A stretch of DNA of 64,000 bases, from the NCBI RefSeq assembly GCF_001546115.1, contig NZ_KQ955208.1, positions 648,491 to 712,490 of the forward strand, read 5' to 3'. The position numbers and the translations under genes are program-made. Shown here in pieces: positions 28,954 to 38,258 of the stretch. Positions within the stretch are counted from its first letter, which is position 1. Each line of letters opens with the position of its first letter. The stretch is from Paracoccus aminovorans (GTDB taxonomy: Bacteria > Pseudomonadota > Alphaproteobacteria > Rhodobacterales > Rhodobacteraceae). The notes beneath the pieces were generated by a model. That model saw only the letters and a program-made list of their open reading frames with translations. It searched no databases and had not been told where the DNA came from.

Positions 28954-30086
28954 TACTTCGCCGTGGCCGGGATGCAGTCGACGCCCTCGGCGATCAGCGC
29001 GGCGCAGAACCGGCGCGCCTCGTCCTTGGAGGCGAAGCCCGCGGCACGCAGGCGCCAGAAGCTGCGGCCGTTGGCCTTGTGCTCCTGCACGACCATGCCC
29101 TTGCCGGCGAAAAGCGCGCCGAACTTGTTCGACACCCGGTTCCATTCGCCGCGCGCCAGCTTGTCGCTGTCGAAGGCGCCGATCTGGACCAGCGAGGCAC
29201 CCGAGGCGACCTTGGCCGGCGCCGGCGTCGGCGCGGGGGCGTCCTCGGGCCTGGCTTCGGTCACGGCGGCTGCGGCGGCGGGCGCCGGGGCGGCATCGCT
29301 CGTCACCACGGCGGCCGAGGCCAGCCGGCGCGGGCGCGGCGCCGGGCGCGGCGAGCCCGCGACCGCGGCCGGGGCGACGGCGGGCGCGGCGCCGGCCTCG
29401 GTCAGCGCATTGGTGATCGCCACGTCGCGGGTCTCGTTGCCGGCGAGATCGGTCACGACCTCGTTCACCGGCGCTTCCGAGGCGGCGGGCGCGTCCGAGA
29501 TCGCCGCATCGGCGACCATGTCGGGCTCTTCGCTGCTTTCGCCGTCCGGCCGGGCGATGACGCGCGGCGTGTCGTCGGTCAGCGGCAGGTCGACCGGATG
29601 CGAGGGGGCCTGGGCCGTGGCGCCAAGCGCGCCCATGGCGACGTCCTCCGCCCCGAGCGGGGTGGCCGGCGGGGCGATGGCGACCTGGTCGACGCGCTTC
29701 GGCTCCTGCCCGGCGGCGACGGTGTTCACGGCCAGGCCGGTGCGGTCGGTCAGCTCGCCGCCCGGGTTCTCCGGCGCGGTGCGGGCCTCGCCCTCGACGG
29801 CGCGGATCACCGGCACGCCCGAGACGTCGCGCACCACCAGCTTGAAGCCCCAGACCGCCAGGATCACGATCAGCCCGACCGAGACCAGCGCGCCCAGGTA
29901 ATGCGTCAGCCGCGACACCCGGCCCAGCAGCGAGGGCGATTCGGCCGGCGCAGCGTCGTGCTGCGCGTCCCAGCCGTCGTCCTGCCAGACCTGTTCCTGC
30001 GTTTCGCCATAGGGATAGTCATGCGCCAGCCGTTGCGGCTGCGACCCGTCAAACCCGCCCGAGGAGCGGAAATCTACCACCGTCAT
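28953..30086 (-). CDS. SPOR domain-containing membrane protein
   Basis: A 377-residue bitopic protein: cytoplasmic N-terminus of about 60 residues, one membrane helix (about 62-84, LGALVSVGLIVILAVWGFKLV), a long low-complexity Ala/Pro linker and a C-terminal SPOR domain (VQIGAFDSDKLARGEWNRVS ... WRLRAAGF). SPOR domains bind denuded glycan at division sites, so a septal role is likely (FtsN-like architecture, not proof of FtsN). It stands between argS and nagZ, the common alphaproteobacterial order. Confidence 0.9.
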   Translation of the reverse strand: MTVVDFRSSGGFDGSQPQRLAHDYPYGETQEQVWQDDGWDAQHDAAPAESPSLLGRVSRLTHYLGALVSVGLIVILAVWGFKLVVRDVSGVPVIRAVEGEARTAPENPGGELTDRTGLAVNTVAAGQEPKRVDQVAIAPPATPLGAEDVAMGALGATAQAPSHPVDLPLTDDTPRVIARPDGESSEEPDMVADAAISDAPAASEAPVNEVVTDLAGNETRDVAITNALTEAGAAPAVAPAAVAGSPRPAPRPRRLASAAVVTSDAAPAPAAAAAVTEARPEDAPAPTPAPAKVASGASLVQIGAFDSDKLARGEWNRVSNKFGALFAGKGMVVQEHKANGRSFWRLRAAGFASKDEARRFCAALIAEGVDCIPATAK

Positions 30087-30154
30087 TCCTGCCTGCCTGC
30101 CGGTTGTTCCGACGCTGCTCGTTTATCTGCTCGATCCCGACAGGGCGCCTTTGG

Positions 30155-31900
30155 TCAGCGCATTTCCTTGGCCGGAGTCACCCCCAAGATACCAAGACCG
30201 GCCGAAATGACAACGCCGACGGCACGCACCAGGGCGATTTTCGCCGCCGTCGCCGCCGGATCGCCGTCCTGGACGAAGCGCAGCGCGGTCTCGTCATTGC
30301 CGCGGTTCCACAGCGAATGCAGGTCCGAGGCGATGTCATAGAGGAAAAACGCGATCCGGTGCGGTTCGTTGGCGCGGGCCGCAATCTCGACCGTGCGTGG
30401 CCATTCTGCAACTTTGCGCGCCAGCTCCAGCTCGGCCGGATGGCTCAGCCGCGACAGATCCGCCGCCGCCAGCGCCGCGTCCGCGGTGTCGACGCCCATG
30501 CCGGCGGCCTTGTTCAGCACCGAGTTCACCCGGGCGCTGGCATATTGCACGTACCAGACCGGGTTGTCCTTGGACTGCTCGAGAACCTTGTCGAAGTCGA
30601 AATCCAGCGCCGCGTCGTTCTTGCGCGTCAGCATGTGGAAGCGGGTCACGTCGGCGCCGGCCTGCTCGACCACGTCGCGCAGGGTGACGAAAGTGCCGGC
30701 GCGTTTCGACATCTTGAAGGGCTCGCCGTTCTTGAACAGCTTGACCAGCTGGATCAGCTTGACGTCCAAGGCCACGCGGCCGTTCGACAGCGCCGCGACT
30801 GCCGCCGTCATGCGCTTGACATAGCCGCCGTGGTCGGCGCCGAAGACGTCGATCAGCGCGTCGAAGCCGCGGTCGATCTTGTCCCAGTGATAGGCGATGT
30901 CGGGCGCGAAATAGGTCCAGGACCCGTCGGATTTCTTCACCGGCCGGTCCACGTCGTCGCCATGCGCGGTCGAGCGGAACAGCGTCTGCTCGCGCGGCTC
31001 CCAATCCTCGGGGGTCTTGCCCTTGGGCGGCTCCAGCACGCCCTCGTAGATCAGCCCGGCCTGGCGCAGGCGGTCGATGGCGGCCTCGATGCGGCCGGTG
31101 CCGTAAAGCGCCTTCTCGCTGGAAAACACGTCCATGTGGACGTTGAGCAGCGCCAGGTCCGCGCGGATCATCTCCATCATCGCCTCGGTGGCGAAGTCGC
31201 GGATCTCGGCCAGCCATTCGCTTTCGGGCTGGTCCAGCAGGCGGGTGCCGTATTTCGCCTTCAGCGCCTCGCCCACCGGGATCAGGTAGTCGCCGGGATA
31301 GAGCCCCTCGCGGATCGCGGGCTCAAGGCCATTCGCCTCGCGGTAGCGCTCATAGGCGGAACGCGCCAGCACATCGACCTGGGCGCCGCCGTCGTTGATG
31401 TAATATTCGCGCGTGACGTCATGGCCGGAAAAATCCAGCAGCGCCGCCAGCGCATCGCCGAAGACCGCGCCGCGGGTGTGGCCGACATGCATCGGCCCGG
31501 TCGGGTTGGCGCTGACGAATTCGACGTTGACCTTGCGGCCCCGGCCCATGTCCGAGCGGCCGTAGTCCCTGCCCTCGGTCAGCGCGGCGCGGATCACCGC
31601 CTGCCATTCGGCCGGCGCCAGCCGCAGGTTCAGGAAGCCCGGCCCCGCCACATCGGCCGAGGTGATGCGCGGGTCGGCGGCCAGCCGCGCGGCCAGGGCC
31701 TCGGCGATGTCGCGCGGCTTTTTGGCGGCGGGCTTTGCCAGCACCATCGCGGCATTGGTCGCCATGTCGCCATGCGCGGCGTCCCGCGGCGGCTCGACCG
31801 TGACATTGGCGGTGTCGAGACCGGCGGGCAGTTCGCCCGCCTGTTCCATCTGCGCCAGCGCGTCGATCACCAGCGCGCGAATATCCGAGAAAAGGTTCAT
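30155..31900 (-). CDS. argS: Arginyl-tRNA synthetase
   Basis: A 581-residue class I synthetase. The HIGH motif is seen as [18 protein letters not shown] and the KMSKS motif as [10 protein letters not shown]; the N-terminal additional domain and the C-terminal anticodon-binding DALR domain (ending [12 protein letters not shown]) are complete. It charges tRNA-Arg. ATG 31900 ([11 protein letters not shown]) was chosen because GGATGGA lies just upstream; the frame is open to 31978 without a ribosome site. First gene of the argS-SPOR-nagZ-scpAB run. Confidence 0.96.
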   Translation of the reverse strand: MNLFSDIRALVIDALAQMEQAGELPAGLDTANVTVEPPRDAAHGDMATNAAMVLAKPAAKKPRDIAEALAARLAADPRITSADVAGPGFLNLRLAPAEWQAVIRAALTEGRDYGRSDMGRGRKVNVEFVSANPTGPMHVGHTRGAVFGDALAALLDFSGHDVTREYYINDGGAQVDVLARSAYERYREANGLEPAIREGLYPGDYLIPVGEALKAKYGTRLLDQPESEWLAEIRDFATEAMMEMIRADLALLNVHMDVFSSEKALYGTGRIEAAIDRLRQAGLIYEGVLEPPKGKTPEDWEPREQTLFRSTAHGDDVDRPVKKSDGSWTYFAPDIAYHWDKIDRGFDALIDVFGADHGGYVKRMTAAVAALSNGRVALDVKLIQLVKLFKNGEPFKMSKRAGTFVTLRDVVEQAGADVTRFHMLTRKNDAALDFDFDKVLEQSKDNPVWYVQYASARVNSVLNKAAGMGVDTADAALAAADLSRLSHPAELELARKVAEWPRTVEIAARANEPHRIAFFLYDIASDLHSLWNRGNDETALRFVQDGDPAATAAKIALVRAVGVVISAGLGILGVTPAKEMR

Positions 31901-32139
31901 GGCTTCCATCCGTAAGATCGCGTCGGGATAGCGCCTGCCCAAGGGGGCCGTCAACCATGGCCAGGGCGCGCGCCGCATGCCGCCGCGTGCCGCATTCCCG
32001 CATCAGATTGACGCAGCCCGGATTTTCGGCTAGGTGCAGCCTGTCTGCATCCGGCAGGCATGGCGAGGGGCGTGCGGAAATTGCGTCCCGACCCGCCGCG
32101 CGGCCCCCAATTCCCGGCAGTCGGCGATGGACGCAAAAA

Positions 32140-32159
32140 GTGCGGGATGTTCCCCGCAC
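32140..32159 (+). repeat. Leader hairpin upstream of the DEAD-box helicase
   Basis: GTGCGGG (32140-32146) and CCCGCAC (32153-32159) flank ATGTTC, ending 19 bp before the ATG. It could fold over the initiation region of the mRNA. The gap to argS (31901-32139) contains no gene. Confidence 0.45.
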
Positions 32160-32178
32160 AGCTATACGAAAGCCCTGA

Positions 32179-34260
32179 ATGACCAAGTTTTCCGATCTGA
32201 AGCTGGACCCCAAGGTTCTGAAAGCCATTGCCGAGGCCGGGTATGAAACCCCGACCCCGATCCAGGCCGGGGCGATTCCCCCGGCGCTGGAAGGCCGCGA
32301 CGTGCTGGGCATCGCCCAGACCGGCACCGGCAAGACGGCCAGCTTCACCCTGCCGATGATCACGCTCCTGGGCCGCGGCCGCGCCCGCGCCCGGATGCCG
32401 CGCTCGCTGGTGCTGTGCCCGACGCGCGAACTGGCCGCCCAGGTGGCCGAGAATTTCGACATCTATGCCAAGCACACCCGGCTGACCAAGGCGCTGCTGA
32501 TCGGCGGCGTGTCCTTCGGCGAACAGGACCGGCTGATCGACCGCGGCGTCGACGTGCTGATCGCCACCCCGGGCCGGCTTCTGGACCATTTCGAGCGCGG
32601 CAAGCTTCTGCTGACCGGCGTGCAGATCATGGTCGTGGACGAGGCCGACCGCATGCTCGACATGGGCTTCATTCCCGATATCGAGCGCATCTTCCAGCTG
32701 ACGCCCTTTACCCGGCAGACGCTGTTCTTCAGCGCCACCATGGCGCCCGAGATCGAGCGCATCACCGACACCTTCCTGCATTCGCCCGAACGCATCGAGG
32801 TCGCCCGCCAGGCCACCACCAGCGAGACCATCACCCAGAAGCTGGTCGAGATCACCCCGACCCGCCGCGACCAGTCCGCCAAGCAGAAGCGCGAGCTTCT
32901 CCGCGCCCTGATCGACGCCGAGGGAGCCGGGCTGAAGAACGCCATCATCTTCTGCAACCGCAAGACCGACGTGGACATCGTCGCCAAGTCGCTGAAGGCG
33001 CATGGCTATGACGCCGCGCCGATCCACGGCGACCTGGACCAGCGCCATCGCATGGCGACGCTGGACGGCTTCCGCGAAGGCACGCTGCGCTTCCTGGTTG
33101 CCTCGGACGTGGCGGCGCGGGGTCTCGACATTCCGGCGGTCAGTCATGTCATCAACTTCGACCTGCCGAGCCATGCCGAGGATTACGTCCACCGCATCGG
33201 CCGCACCGGCCGCGCCGGGCGCGAGGGCACCGCGATCTCGATCGGGACGCCCGCGGACGAGAAATACCTGACCGCCATCGAATCGCTGGTCAAGCAGAGC
33301 CTGCCCCGCGCCGCCCTGCCCGAGGGCTTCAGCCTCTCGGCCGCCGCCCAGGACGCGCCGCGTTCGGGCCGCGAGAGCAGCGGCCGGCGCGAGCGCGGCC
33401 GGGAACGCGACCGTGATCGGGAACGGGGCGAGCGCCGCGGCCGCCGCGACGACAGCGAGCAGCGCGCCGCCGCGCCGGAATCCCGTGCCGAGGCGCCTGT
33501 CCAGGCCGAGCGCCGCCACGACCGCCCGGCACGCGAGGAGCGCCGCGACGACCGGCGCGACGACCGCCGGGGCGAACGCGGCGGCCACGACCGCCACGAG
33601 CGCCGCGAGGATCGCCGCACCGACCGCCATCCGGTGATGGGCATGGGCGATCACATGCCGGAATTCATGACCCGCACCTTCCGCCCCGGCTTCCTGGAGC
33701 CCGCCGAGGAAACCCCGGTAGCCGAGGCCGAGGATCTGGCGCCGACGCTGCCCGAAACCGCCGCTGCGGCCGAGGGCGCGCCGGCCGCCGAAGCGCCTGC
33801 GCCGGCCGAGAAGCCCAAGCGCAGCCGCAGCCGCAAGGCCAAGCCCGCGCCGGAAGCGGCCCCCGCGCTGGCCTCCGAGCCCGCCCCGGCAACGGAGACG
33901 CCCGAGCTTGTGGCCGAGGCATCGCCCGAAGTCGCAGCCGAGGCGGTGGTCGAGGCCTCAACCGAAGCGGCAGTCCCGGAAAAGCCGGTCCGCAAGCGCA
34001 AGCCGCGCGTCACCAAACCCAAGGCGGAGACGGCCCAGCCCGAAGCCGCCAGCGACGCCCCGGACGCCGCAGCCGCGGCCGAAGAGCCTGCCGAGGCCGC
34101 CGAGAAACCGGCCAAGAAGCCCGCGAAGCCGCGCGCGCCGCGCAAGTCCCGCGCCAAGGCCCAGCCCGATGCGCCGGCCGAGACTGCACCTGAAGCCGAA
34201 GCCGCGGCGCCGCAAGCCGACACCGTCCCCAGCCCGGACGACACGGCGGCCGACGCCTGA
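32179..34260 (+). CDS. DEAD-box RNA helicase, RhlE-like, with long basic and Ala-rich tail
   Basis: A 693-residue ATP-dependent RNA helicase. The core occupies residues 1 to about 375: Q motif (YETPTPIQAGAIPPAL), AQTGTGKTASF, PTRELAAQ, DEAD in VVDEADRMLD, SAT, and HRIGRTGRAGREG. It probably remodels rRNA or mRNA. The C-terminal 300 residues are low complexity: first an Arg/Asp/Glu-rich stretch, then Ala/Pro/Glu with basic patches (KPKRSRSRKAKP, KPRAPRKSRAK), which look like RNA-binding or condensate-forming segments. The tail is much longer than in E. coli RhlE (about 450 residues). lnt starts 8 bp downstream. Confidence 0.92.
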   Translation: MTKFSDLKLDPKVLKAIAEAGYETPTPIQAGAIPPALEGRDVLGIAQTGTGKTASFTLPMITLLGRGRARARMPRSLVLCPTRELAAQVAENFDIYAKHTRLTKALLIGGVSFGEQDRLIDRGVDVLIATPGRLLDHFERGKLLLTGVQIMVVDEADRMLDMGFIPDIERIFQLTPFTRQTLFFSATMAPEIERITDTFLHSPERIEVARQATTSETITQKLVEITPTRRDQSAKQKRELLRALIDAEGAGLKNAIIFCNRKTDVDIVAKSLKAHGYDAAPIHGDLDQRHRMATLDGFREGTLRFLVASDVAARGLDIPAVSHVINFDLPSHAEDYVHRIGRTGRAGREGTAISIGTPADEKYLTAIESLVKQSLPRAALPEGFSLSAAAQDAPRSGRESSGRRERGRERDRDRERGERRGRRDDSEQRAAAPESRAEAPVQAERRHDRPAREERRDDRRDDRRGERGGHDRHERREDRRTDRHPVMGMGDHMPEFMTRTFRPGFLEPAEETPVAEAEDLAPTLPETAAAAEGAPAAEAPAPAEKPKRSRSRKAKPAPEAAPALASEPAPATETPELVAEASPEVAAEAVVEASTEAAVPEKPVRKRKPRVTKPKAETAQPEAASDAPDAAAAAEEPAEAAEKPAKKPAKPRAPRKSRAKAQPDAPAETAPEAEAAAPQADTVPSPDDTAADA

Positions 34261-34268
34261 GGCGCGCC

Positions 34269-35810
34269 ATGGCGGCGGCAGCCGTGCCGAGCCCCGCAAG
34301 ACCGGGGCGCCCGTCCTGGTCGGCGCTTGCGCTCGACCTGATCCTCGGCGCCGGCGCGGCGCTGGGACAGGCGCCCTGGGGGCTCTGGCCGCTGACCGTG
34401 CTGGCGCTGGCCGCGCTCTGCTGGCGCATCGCCCGCGCGCCCGGCCCGCGGCCCGCCGCATGGCACGCCTTCGCAGCGGGCCTTGGCCATTTCGCGCTGG
34501 CCATGTCCTGGATCGTTGAGCCCTTCCTGGTCGAACCCGAGATCTATGGCTGGATGGCCCCCTTTGCCCTGGCGCTGATGGCGGCGGGCGGCGCGCTGTT
34601 CTGGACCCTGCCCGCCTGGGCCGCGGCGCGGCTGACCCCGGGCTTCCCCCGGCAAGGGCTGGTCTTTGCAGCGCTGATCGTGTTGTCGGACTGGCTGCGC
34701 GGCTGGATCTTCACCGGTCTGCCCTGGACACTGACCGGCCATGTCTGGATCGGCACCCCGGCTGCGCAACTGGCGGCCACGCTGGGCGCCATCGGCCTTT
34801 CCGGCCTGACCATGCTGGCGGCGGCGCTGCCGCTCGCCTTCTGGCGCGGTCCCGCGCGGCAACTGCGCGGGGCGGTGCCGGGCACGATCCTGTCGGCGCT
34901 GGTCATCGCCGCCGCCTTCAGCGCCGGCCTGGCGCGTCTGGCCCAACCGCTGCCGCCCGACACCGCCATCCAGCTGCGCCTGGTCCAGCCCGACGCCACC
35001 CAGGCGCTGAAATGGGACCCCTATTGGTCCGAGGTGTTCTTCCGCCGCCTTCTCGACCTTTCCGCCGCCCGCGACCCCGGCCGGCCGGCGCCGGATGCGG
35101 TGATCTGGCCGGAAACGGCGGTGAACTTCCTGCTCGACCAGTCCGGCACCGCGCCGCAGGAGATCGCCGGTTTCGCCGGCGCGCCGGTGATCCTGGGCAT
35201 CCAGCGAAGCGAGGGCCAGCGCTATTTCAACAGCCTGACCGAGTTCTCGGCACGCGGCATCGGCCCGGTCTACGACAAGTTCCACCTGGTTCCCTTCGGC
35301 GAATACACGCCCTGGGGCGACCTGATGGCGCGCTTCGGCATTCGCGCCTTCGCCGCACAGCACGGTTTCGGTTATTCCGCCGGTCCCGGCCCGCGGCTGC
35401 TGGACCTGCCCGGCCTGCCCCGGATGCAGCCGCTGATCTGCTACGAGGCGATCTTCTCGCGCCACCTGATCGCGGGCGAGACGCGGCCGGCCTGGCTGTT
35501 GCAGGTGACGAACGACGCCTGGTTCGGCGCGCTCTCGGGGCCCTGGCAGCACCTGGCGCAGGCGCGGCTGCGCGCCATCGAATCCGGCCTGCCGCTGATG
35601 CGCGCGGCGAATACCGGCGTCTCGGCGGTGATCGACGCGCGCGGCGGCTTGCGCGCCACGCTGGGCCTGAACCGGGCCGGCCGCATCGATGCCGCGCTGC
35701 CGGGCGCGCTGCCGCCCACGCCCTGGACGCGCTGGGGCGACGGCCCGGCGCTGGTCTTGGTGCTAGCGGCTCTGATCCTGGCCGCGCGGCGGCGTCATCA
35801 GCACGGTTGA
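34269..35810 (+). CDS. lnt: Apolipoprotein N-acyltransferase
   Basis: A 513-residue inner-membrane enzyme that adds the third acyl chain to lipoproteins. Six or so membrane helices in residues 20-220 are followed by a periplasmic nitrilase domain with the catalytic triad: E in VIWPETAVNFLL, K in YDKFHLVPFGEY and C in QPLICYEAIFS. A last helix near the C-terminus precedes ARRRHQHG. It starts 8 bp after the helicase stop and is probably cotranscribed. Length and motifs are standard. Confidence 0.96.
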   Translation: MAAAAVPSPARPGRPSWSALALDLILGAGAALGQAPWGLWPLTVLALAALCWRIARAPGPRPAAWHAFAAGLGHFALAMSWIVEPFLVEPEIYGWMAPFALALMAAGGALFWTLPAWAAARLTPGFPRQGLVFAALIVLSDWLRGWIFTGLPWTLTGHVWIGTPAAQLAATLGAIGLSGLTMLAAALPLAFWRGPARQLRGAVPGTILSALVIAAAFSAGLARLAQPLPPDTAIQLRLVQPDATQALKWDPYWSEVFFRRLLDLSAARDPGRPAPDAVIWPETAVNFLLDQSGTAPQEIAGFAGAPVILGIQRSEGQRYFNSLTEFSARGIGPVYDKFHLVPFGEYTPWGDLMARFGIRAFAAQHGFGYSAGPGPRLLDLPGLPRMQPLICYEAIFSRHLIAGETRPAWLLQVTNDAWFGALSGPWQHLAQARLRAIESGLPLMRAANTGVSAVIDARGGLRATLGLNRAGRIDAALPGALPPTPWTRWGDGPALVLVLAALILAARRRHQHG

Positions 35811-35845
35811 CGGCAACCGGGGCGTGATCTATCGCTGAACGTTGA

Positions 35846-35891
35846 CCGCCACAACGGCTTCCTGGCGTGGCGGCGTCATTCAACGGAGCAC
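35846..35891 (+). ncRNA. SAM/SAH riboswitch controlling metK
   Basis: CCGCCAC (35846-35852) pairs perfectly with GTGGCGG (35867-35873), enclosing AACGGCTTCCTGGC; downstream, CAACGGAGCA (35881-35890) contains GGAG, which can pair with CTTCC in the loop to form a pseudoknot. This is the consensus of the SAM/SAH riboswitch known upstream of metK in Rhodobacterales. The GGAG is also the only ribosome binding site of metK, so ligand binding should hide it and lower translation when S-adenosylmethionine is plentiful. Confidence 0.93.
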
Positions 35892-35895
35892 CTCC

Positions 35896-37062
35896 ATGGC
35901 CAGACAGAACTACGTGTTCACCTCGGAATCCGTATCCGAGGGGCATCCCGACAAATTGTGCGACCAGATCTCCGACGCGGTGCTGGACGCGCTCCTGGCC
36001 GAGGACCCGGCCGCCCGCGTCGCCTGCGAGACCTTCGCCACCACCGGCACCGTGGTCATCGGCGGCGAGATCGGCCTGACCGACCAGAAGAAGCTGGGCG
36101 AATACATGGGCCGGGTGACGCAGATCGCCCGCGACACCATCCACGACATCGGCTACGAGCAGGAGAAGTTCCACTGGAACACCTGCCACGTCCACAACTA
36201 CCTGCACGAGCAATCGGCCCATATCAGCCAGGGCGTCGACCGCGACGGCGCCGGCGACCAGGGCATCATGTTCGGCTATGCCGTGGACGAGACACCCGAG
36301 CTGATGCCGGCGCCGATCCAATATGCCCATGCCATCCTGCGCCGGCTGGCCGAGGCGCGCAAATCCGGCGCCGAGCCGATGCTGGGCCCCGACGCGAAAT
36401 CGCAGCTGTCGCTGCGTTATGAAAACGGCAAGCCGGTCGAGGTCACCAGCCTGGTGCTCTCGCACCAGCACAAGGACGAGGCGCAGAGCTCGGACGACAT
36501 CCGCGCCATCGTCGAGCCCTATATCCGCGAGGTGCTGCCCGCCGACTGGCTGACCGAGCGCGCCGAATGGTGGGTGAACCCGACCGGAACCTTCGTCATC
36601 GGCGGCCCCGACGGCGACGCCGGCCTGACCGGGCGCAAGATCATCGTCGACACCTATGGCGGCGCGGCCCCGCATGGCGGCGGCGCCTTCTCGGGCAAGG
36701 ATCCGACCAAGGTCGACCGCTCGGCCGCCTATGCCGCGCGCTACCTGGCCAAGAACGTCGTCGCGGCCGGCTTGGCAAAGCGCTGCGTGATCCAGCTCTC
36801 CTACGCCATCGGCGTGGCGAAGCCGCTGTCGATCTATGCCGACACCTTCGGCACTTCGGACGTCCCCGAGGCCGAGATCGAACGCGCCATCGCCCGCGCC
36901 ATGGACCTGACGCCGCGCGGCATCCGCGAGCATCTGGAACTGTGCCGGCCGATCTATCGCCGCACCGCGGCCTATGGCCATTTCGGCCGCGCGCCCGAAG
37001 CCGATGGCGGGTTCTCCTGGGAACGCACCGACCTGGCCGATGCGCTGAAACGCGAGTTGTAA
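35896..37062 (+). CDS. metK: S-adenosylmethionine synthetase
   Basis: A 388-residue enzyme making S-adenosylmethionine from methionine and ATP. Family signatures: [21 protein letters not shown] at the N-terminus, [12 protein letters not shown], and [22 protein letters not shown] 35896 lies 6 nt after GGAGC of the riboswitch; an in-frame ATG at 35842 is inside the riboswitch and is not used. Regulation: translational repression by S-adenosylmethionine through the SAM/SAH riboswitch. Convergent with the J-domain gene. Confidence 0.97.
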   Translation: MARQNYVFTSESVSEGHPDKLCDQISDAVLDALLAEDPAARVACETFATTGTVVIGGEIGLTDQKKLGEYMGRVTQIARDTIHDIGYEQEKFHWNTCHVHNYLHEQSAHISQGVDRDGAGDQGIMFGYAVDETPELMPAPIQYAHAILRRLAEARKSGAEPMLGPDAKSQLSLRYENGKPVEVTSLVLSHQHKDEAQSSDDIRAIVEPYIREVLPADWLTERAEWWVNPTGTFVIGGPDGDAGLTGRKIIVDTYGGAAPHGGGAFSGKDPTKVDRSAAYAARYLAKNVVAAGLAKRCVIQLSYAIGVAKPLSIYADTFGTSDVPEAEIERAIARAMDLTPRGIREHLELCRPIYRRTAAYGHFGRAPEADGGFSWERTDLADALKREL

Positions 37063-37070
37063 GGCTGCGG

Positions 37071-37091
37071 CCGGGGGCTTCGCGCCCCCGG
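37071..37091. terminator. Hairpin after metK
   Basis: CCGGGGGC (37071-37078), loop TTCGC, GCCCCCGG (37084-37091), 8 bp beyond the metK stop. No T run follows; it merges with a copy of the recurring intergenic motif. Confidence 0.5.
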
Positions 37092-37217
37092 ACCCCCGCG
37101 GGATATTTGAACAAGAAAGAAAGGGCCGCATGTTCGCGACCCCGTGAGTTTCTTTCTTGGACAAATATCCTGGGGGGAGCGCGGAACGCGCGGGGGGGGG
37201 GCAAAGCCCCCTTTGTT

Positions 37218-37844
37218 TCAATCCTTGAAGCTGCGGCTGTCCTTGATCTGGTCCCAGGCCCAGACCACCTCTTGCAGCCGATCCTCGTCCGAGCGGTCGC
37301 CGCCATTCATATCCGGGTGAAGATCCTTCACCAGCGACTTGTATTGCTTGCGGATTTCTGTCCGGGTCCAGGTATCGCGCGCCTCGAGGATCTCGAGCGC
37401 CTTGCGCTCCGTCGGCGGCAGCTTGCGGCTGGCTGCCTTGCGCACCTCGGGGTTGGTGCCGTTGGCGCCCAGGATCTCCAGCGGGTCGTCGATGCCGTGG
37501 CGGGCCCATTTCTGTTCCTGCGCCGCACGGCCGAAGGGTTTGGTCGGACGTTCCCAGACCGTGGCATTGTCGAGGAACTCCTGGAACTCGGCCTCGGACT
37601 GGCCCTGGAAATAGTTCCAGTTCAGGTTGTATTCGCGCACGTGATCCTTGCAGAACCAGTAATAGTCGTCCAGCGCGCGCGGCGATTTCGGCGCGCGGTA
37701 CTGGCCGGGCTCGTTGCAGCCTTCCTTGTCGCAGACCCGCCGCGAGGTTTCGAAGGCGCCGGACATGCCGCGCCGGCCCTTGGAACGCTTCTTCTTGTCG
37801 GAAGCGGCGGATATGTCGAAGCCGAACGGGTCGCTGTTGCTCAT
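37218..37844 (-). CDS. J-domain protein (DnaJ-class co-chaperone)
   Basis: A 208-residue protein. The C-terminal 60 residues are a J domain with the essential HPD (YKSLVKDLHPDMNGG) that stimulates DnaK ATPase. The N-terminal part has CDKEGC and a C-x-x-H-like WFCKDHVREYNLNW block of the kind conserved in alphaproteobacterial members. The Gly/Phe and zinc regions of true DnaJ are absent, so it is a specialised co-chaperone with unknown client. Divergent from bolA, a common neighbour pair. ATG 37844 is the start. Confidence 0.92.
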   Translation of the reverse strand: MSNSDPFGFDISAASDKKKRSKGRRGMSGAFETSRRVCDKEGCNEPGQYRAPKSPRALDDYYWFCKDHVREYNLNWNYFQGQSEAEFQEFLDNATVWERPTKPFGRAAQEQKWARHGIDDPLEILGANGTNPEVRKAASRKLPPTERKALEILEARDTWTRTEIRKQYKSLVKDLHPDMNGGDRSDEDRLQEVVWAWDQIKDSRSFKD

Positions 37845-37907
37845 CTGACTGCCTTGTCCTGAACGGGACAGGCAGTTTAGGCTATTTCGCGGGACATGAA
37901 AGGGGTG

Positions 37908-38165
37908 ATGCGGATGATTGCCGACGAGATGCGCGAGAAACTGGCGGGGCTCGCCCCCTCGCGGCTGGAGATCCTGGACGAAAGCGAGAGCCATCGCGGC
38001 CATGGCGGCTGGCGCGAGGGCGGCGAGACGCATTTCCGCATCCGCATGGCCAGCCCCGCCTTCGCCGGGCTGGGCCATGTCGCCCGCCATCGGCTGGTGC
38101 ATGCCGCCCTGGGCGATATCGTGCCGCGCATCCACGCCTTGGCGCTGGAGCTTGCCGAAAGCTGA
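37908..38165 (+). CDS. BolA family protein
   Basis: About 85 residues with the BolA fold: LEILDESESHRGHGG at the N-terminus with conserved His, GETHFRIRMASPAFAGLG, and ARHRLVHAALGDIV. BolA proteins pair with monothiol glutaredoxins in iron-sulfur trafficking; partner genes are not in view. Starts at 37896, 37908 and 37914 are all in frame; AAAGGGG lies 2-8 nt before the latter two, so I give 37908. Divergent from the J-domain gene. Confidence 0.92.
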   Translation: MRMIADEMREKLAGLAPSRLEILDESESHRGHGGWREGGETHFRIRMASPAFAGLGHVARHRLVHAALGDIVPRIHALALELAES

Positions 38166-38258
38166 GCCGTTAGCGCGCGCAGTCTTGCCCGGTGCAGGTC
38201 GCGGGCGTAGAAGCCCCCCGGGATCAGAAACACGATCAGACACACAAGGAATTTCCGT

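Noticed and set aside
27253..29901. 882-codon plus-strand open frame opposite scpA, nagZ and the SPOR gene
   Set aside because: It spans three confirmed minus-strand genes and has the typical antisense composition.
37071..37217. Considered as an insertion sequence end because of facing repeats
   Set aside because: No transposase or target duplication; it is explained by hairpins and two copies of the recurring intergenic motif.
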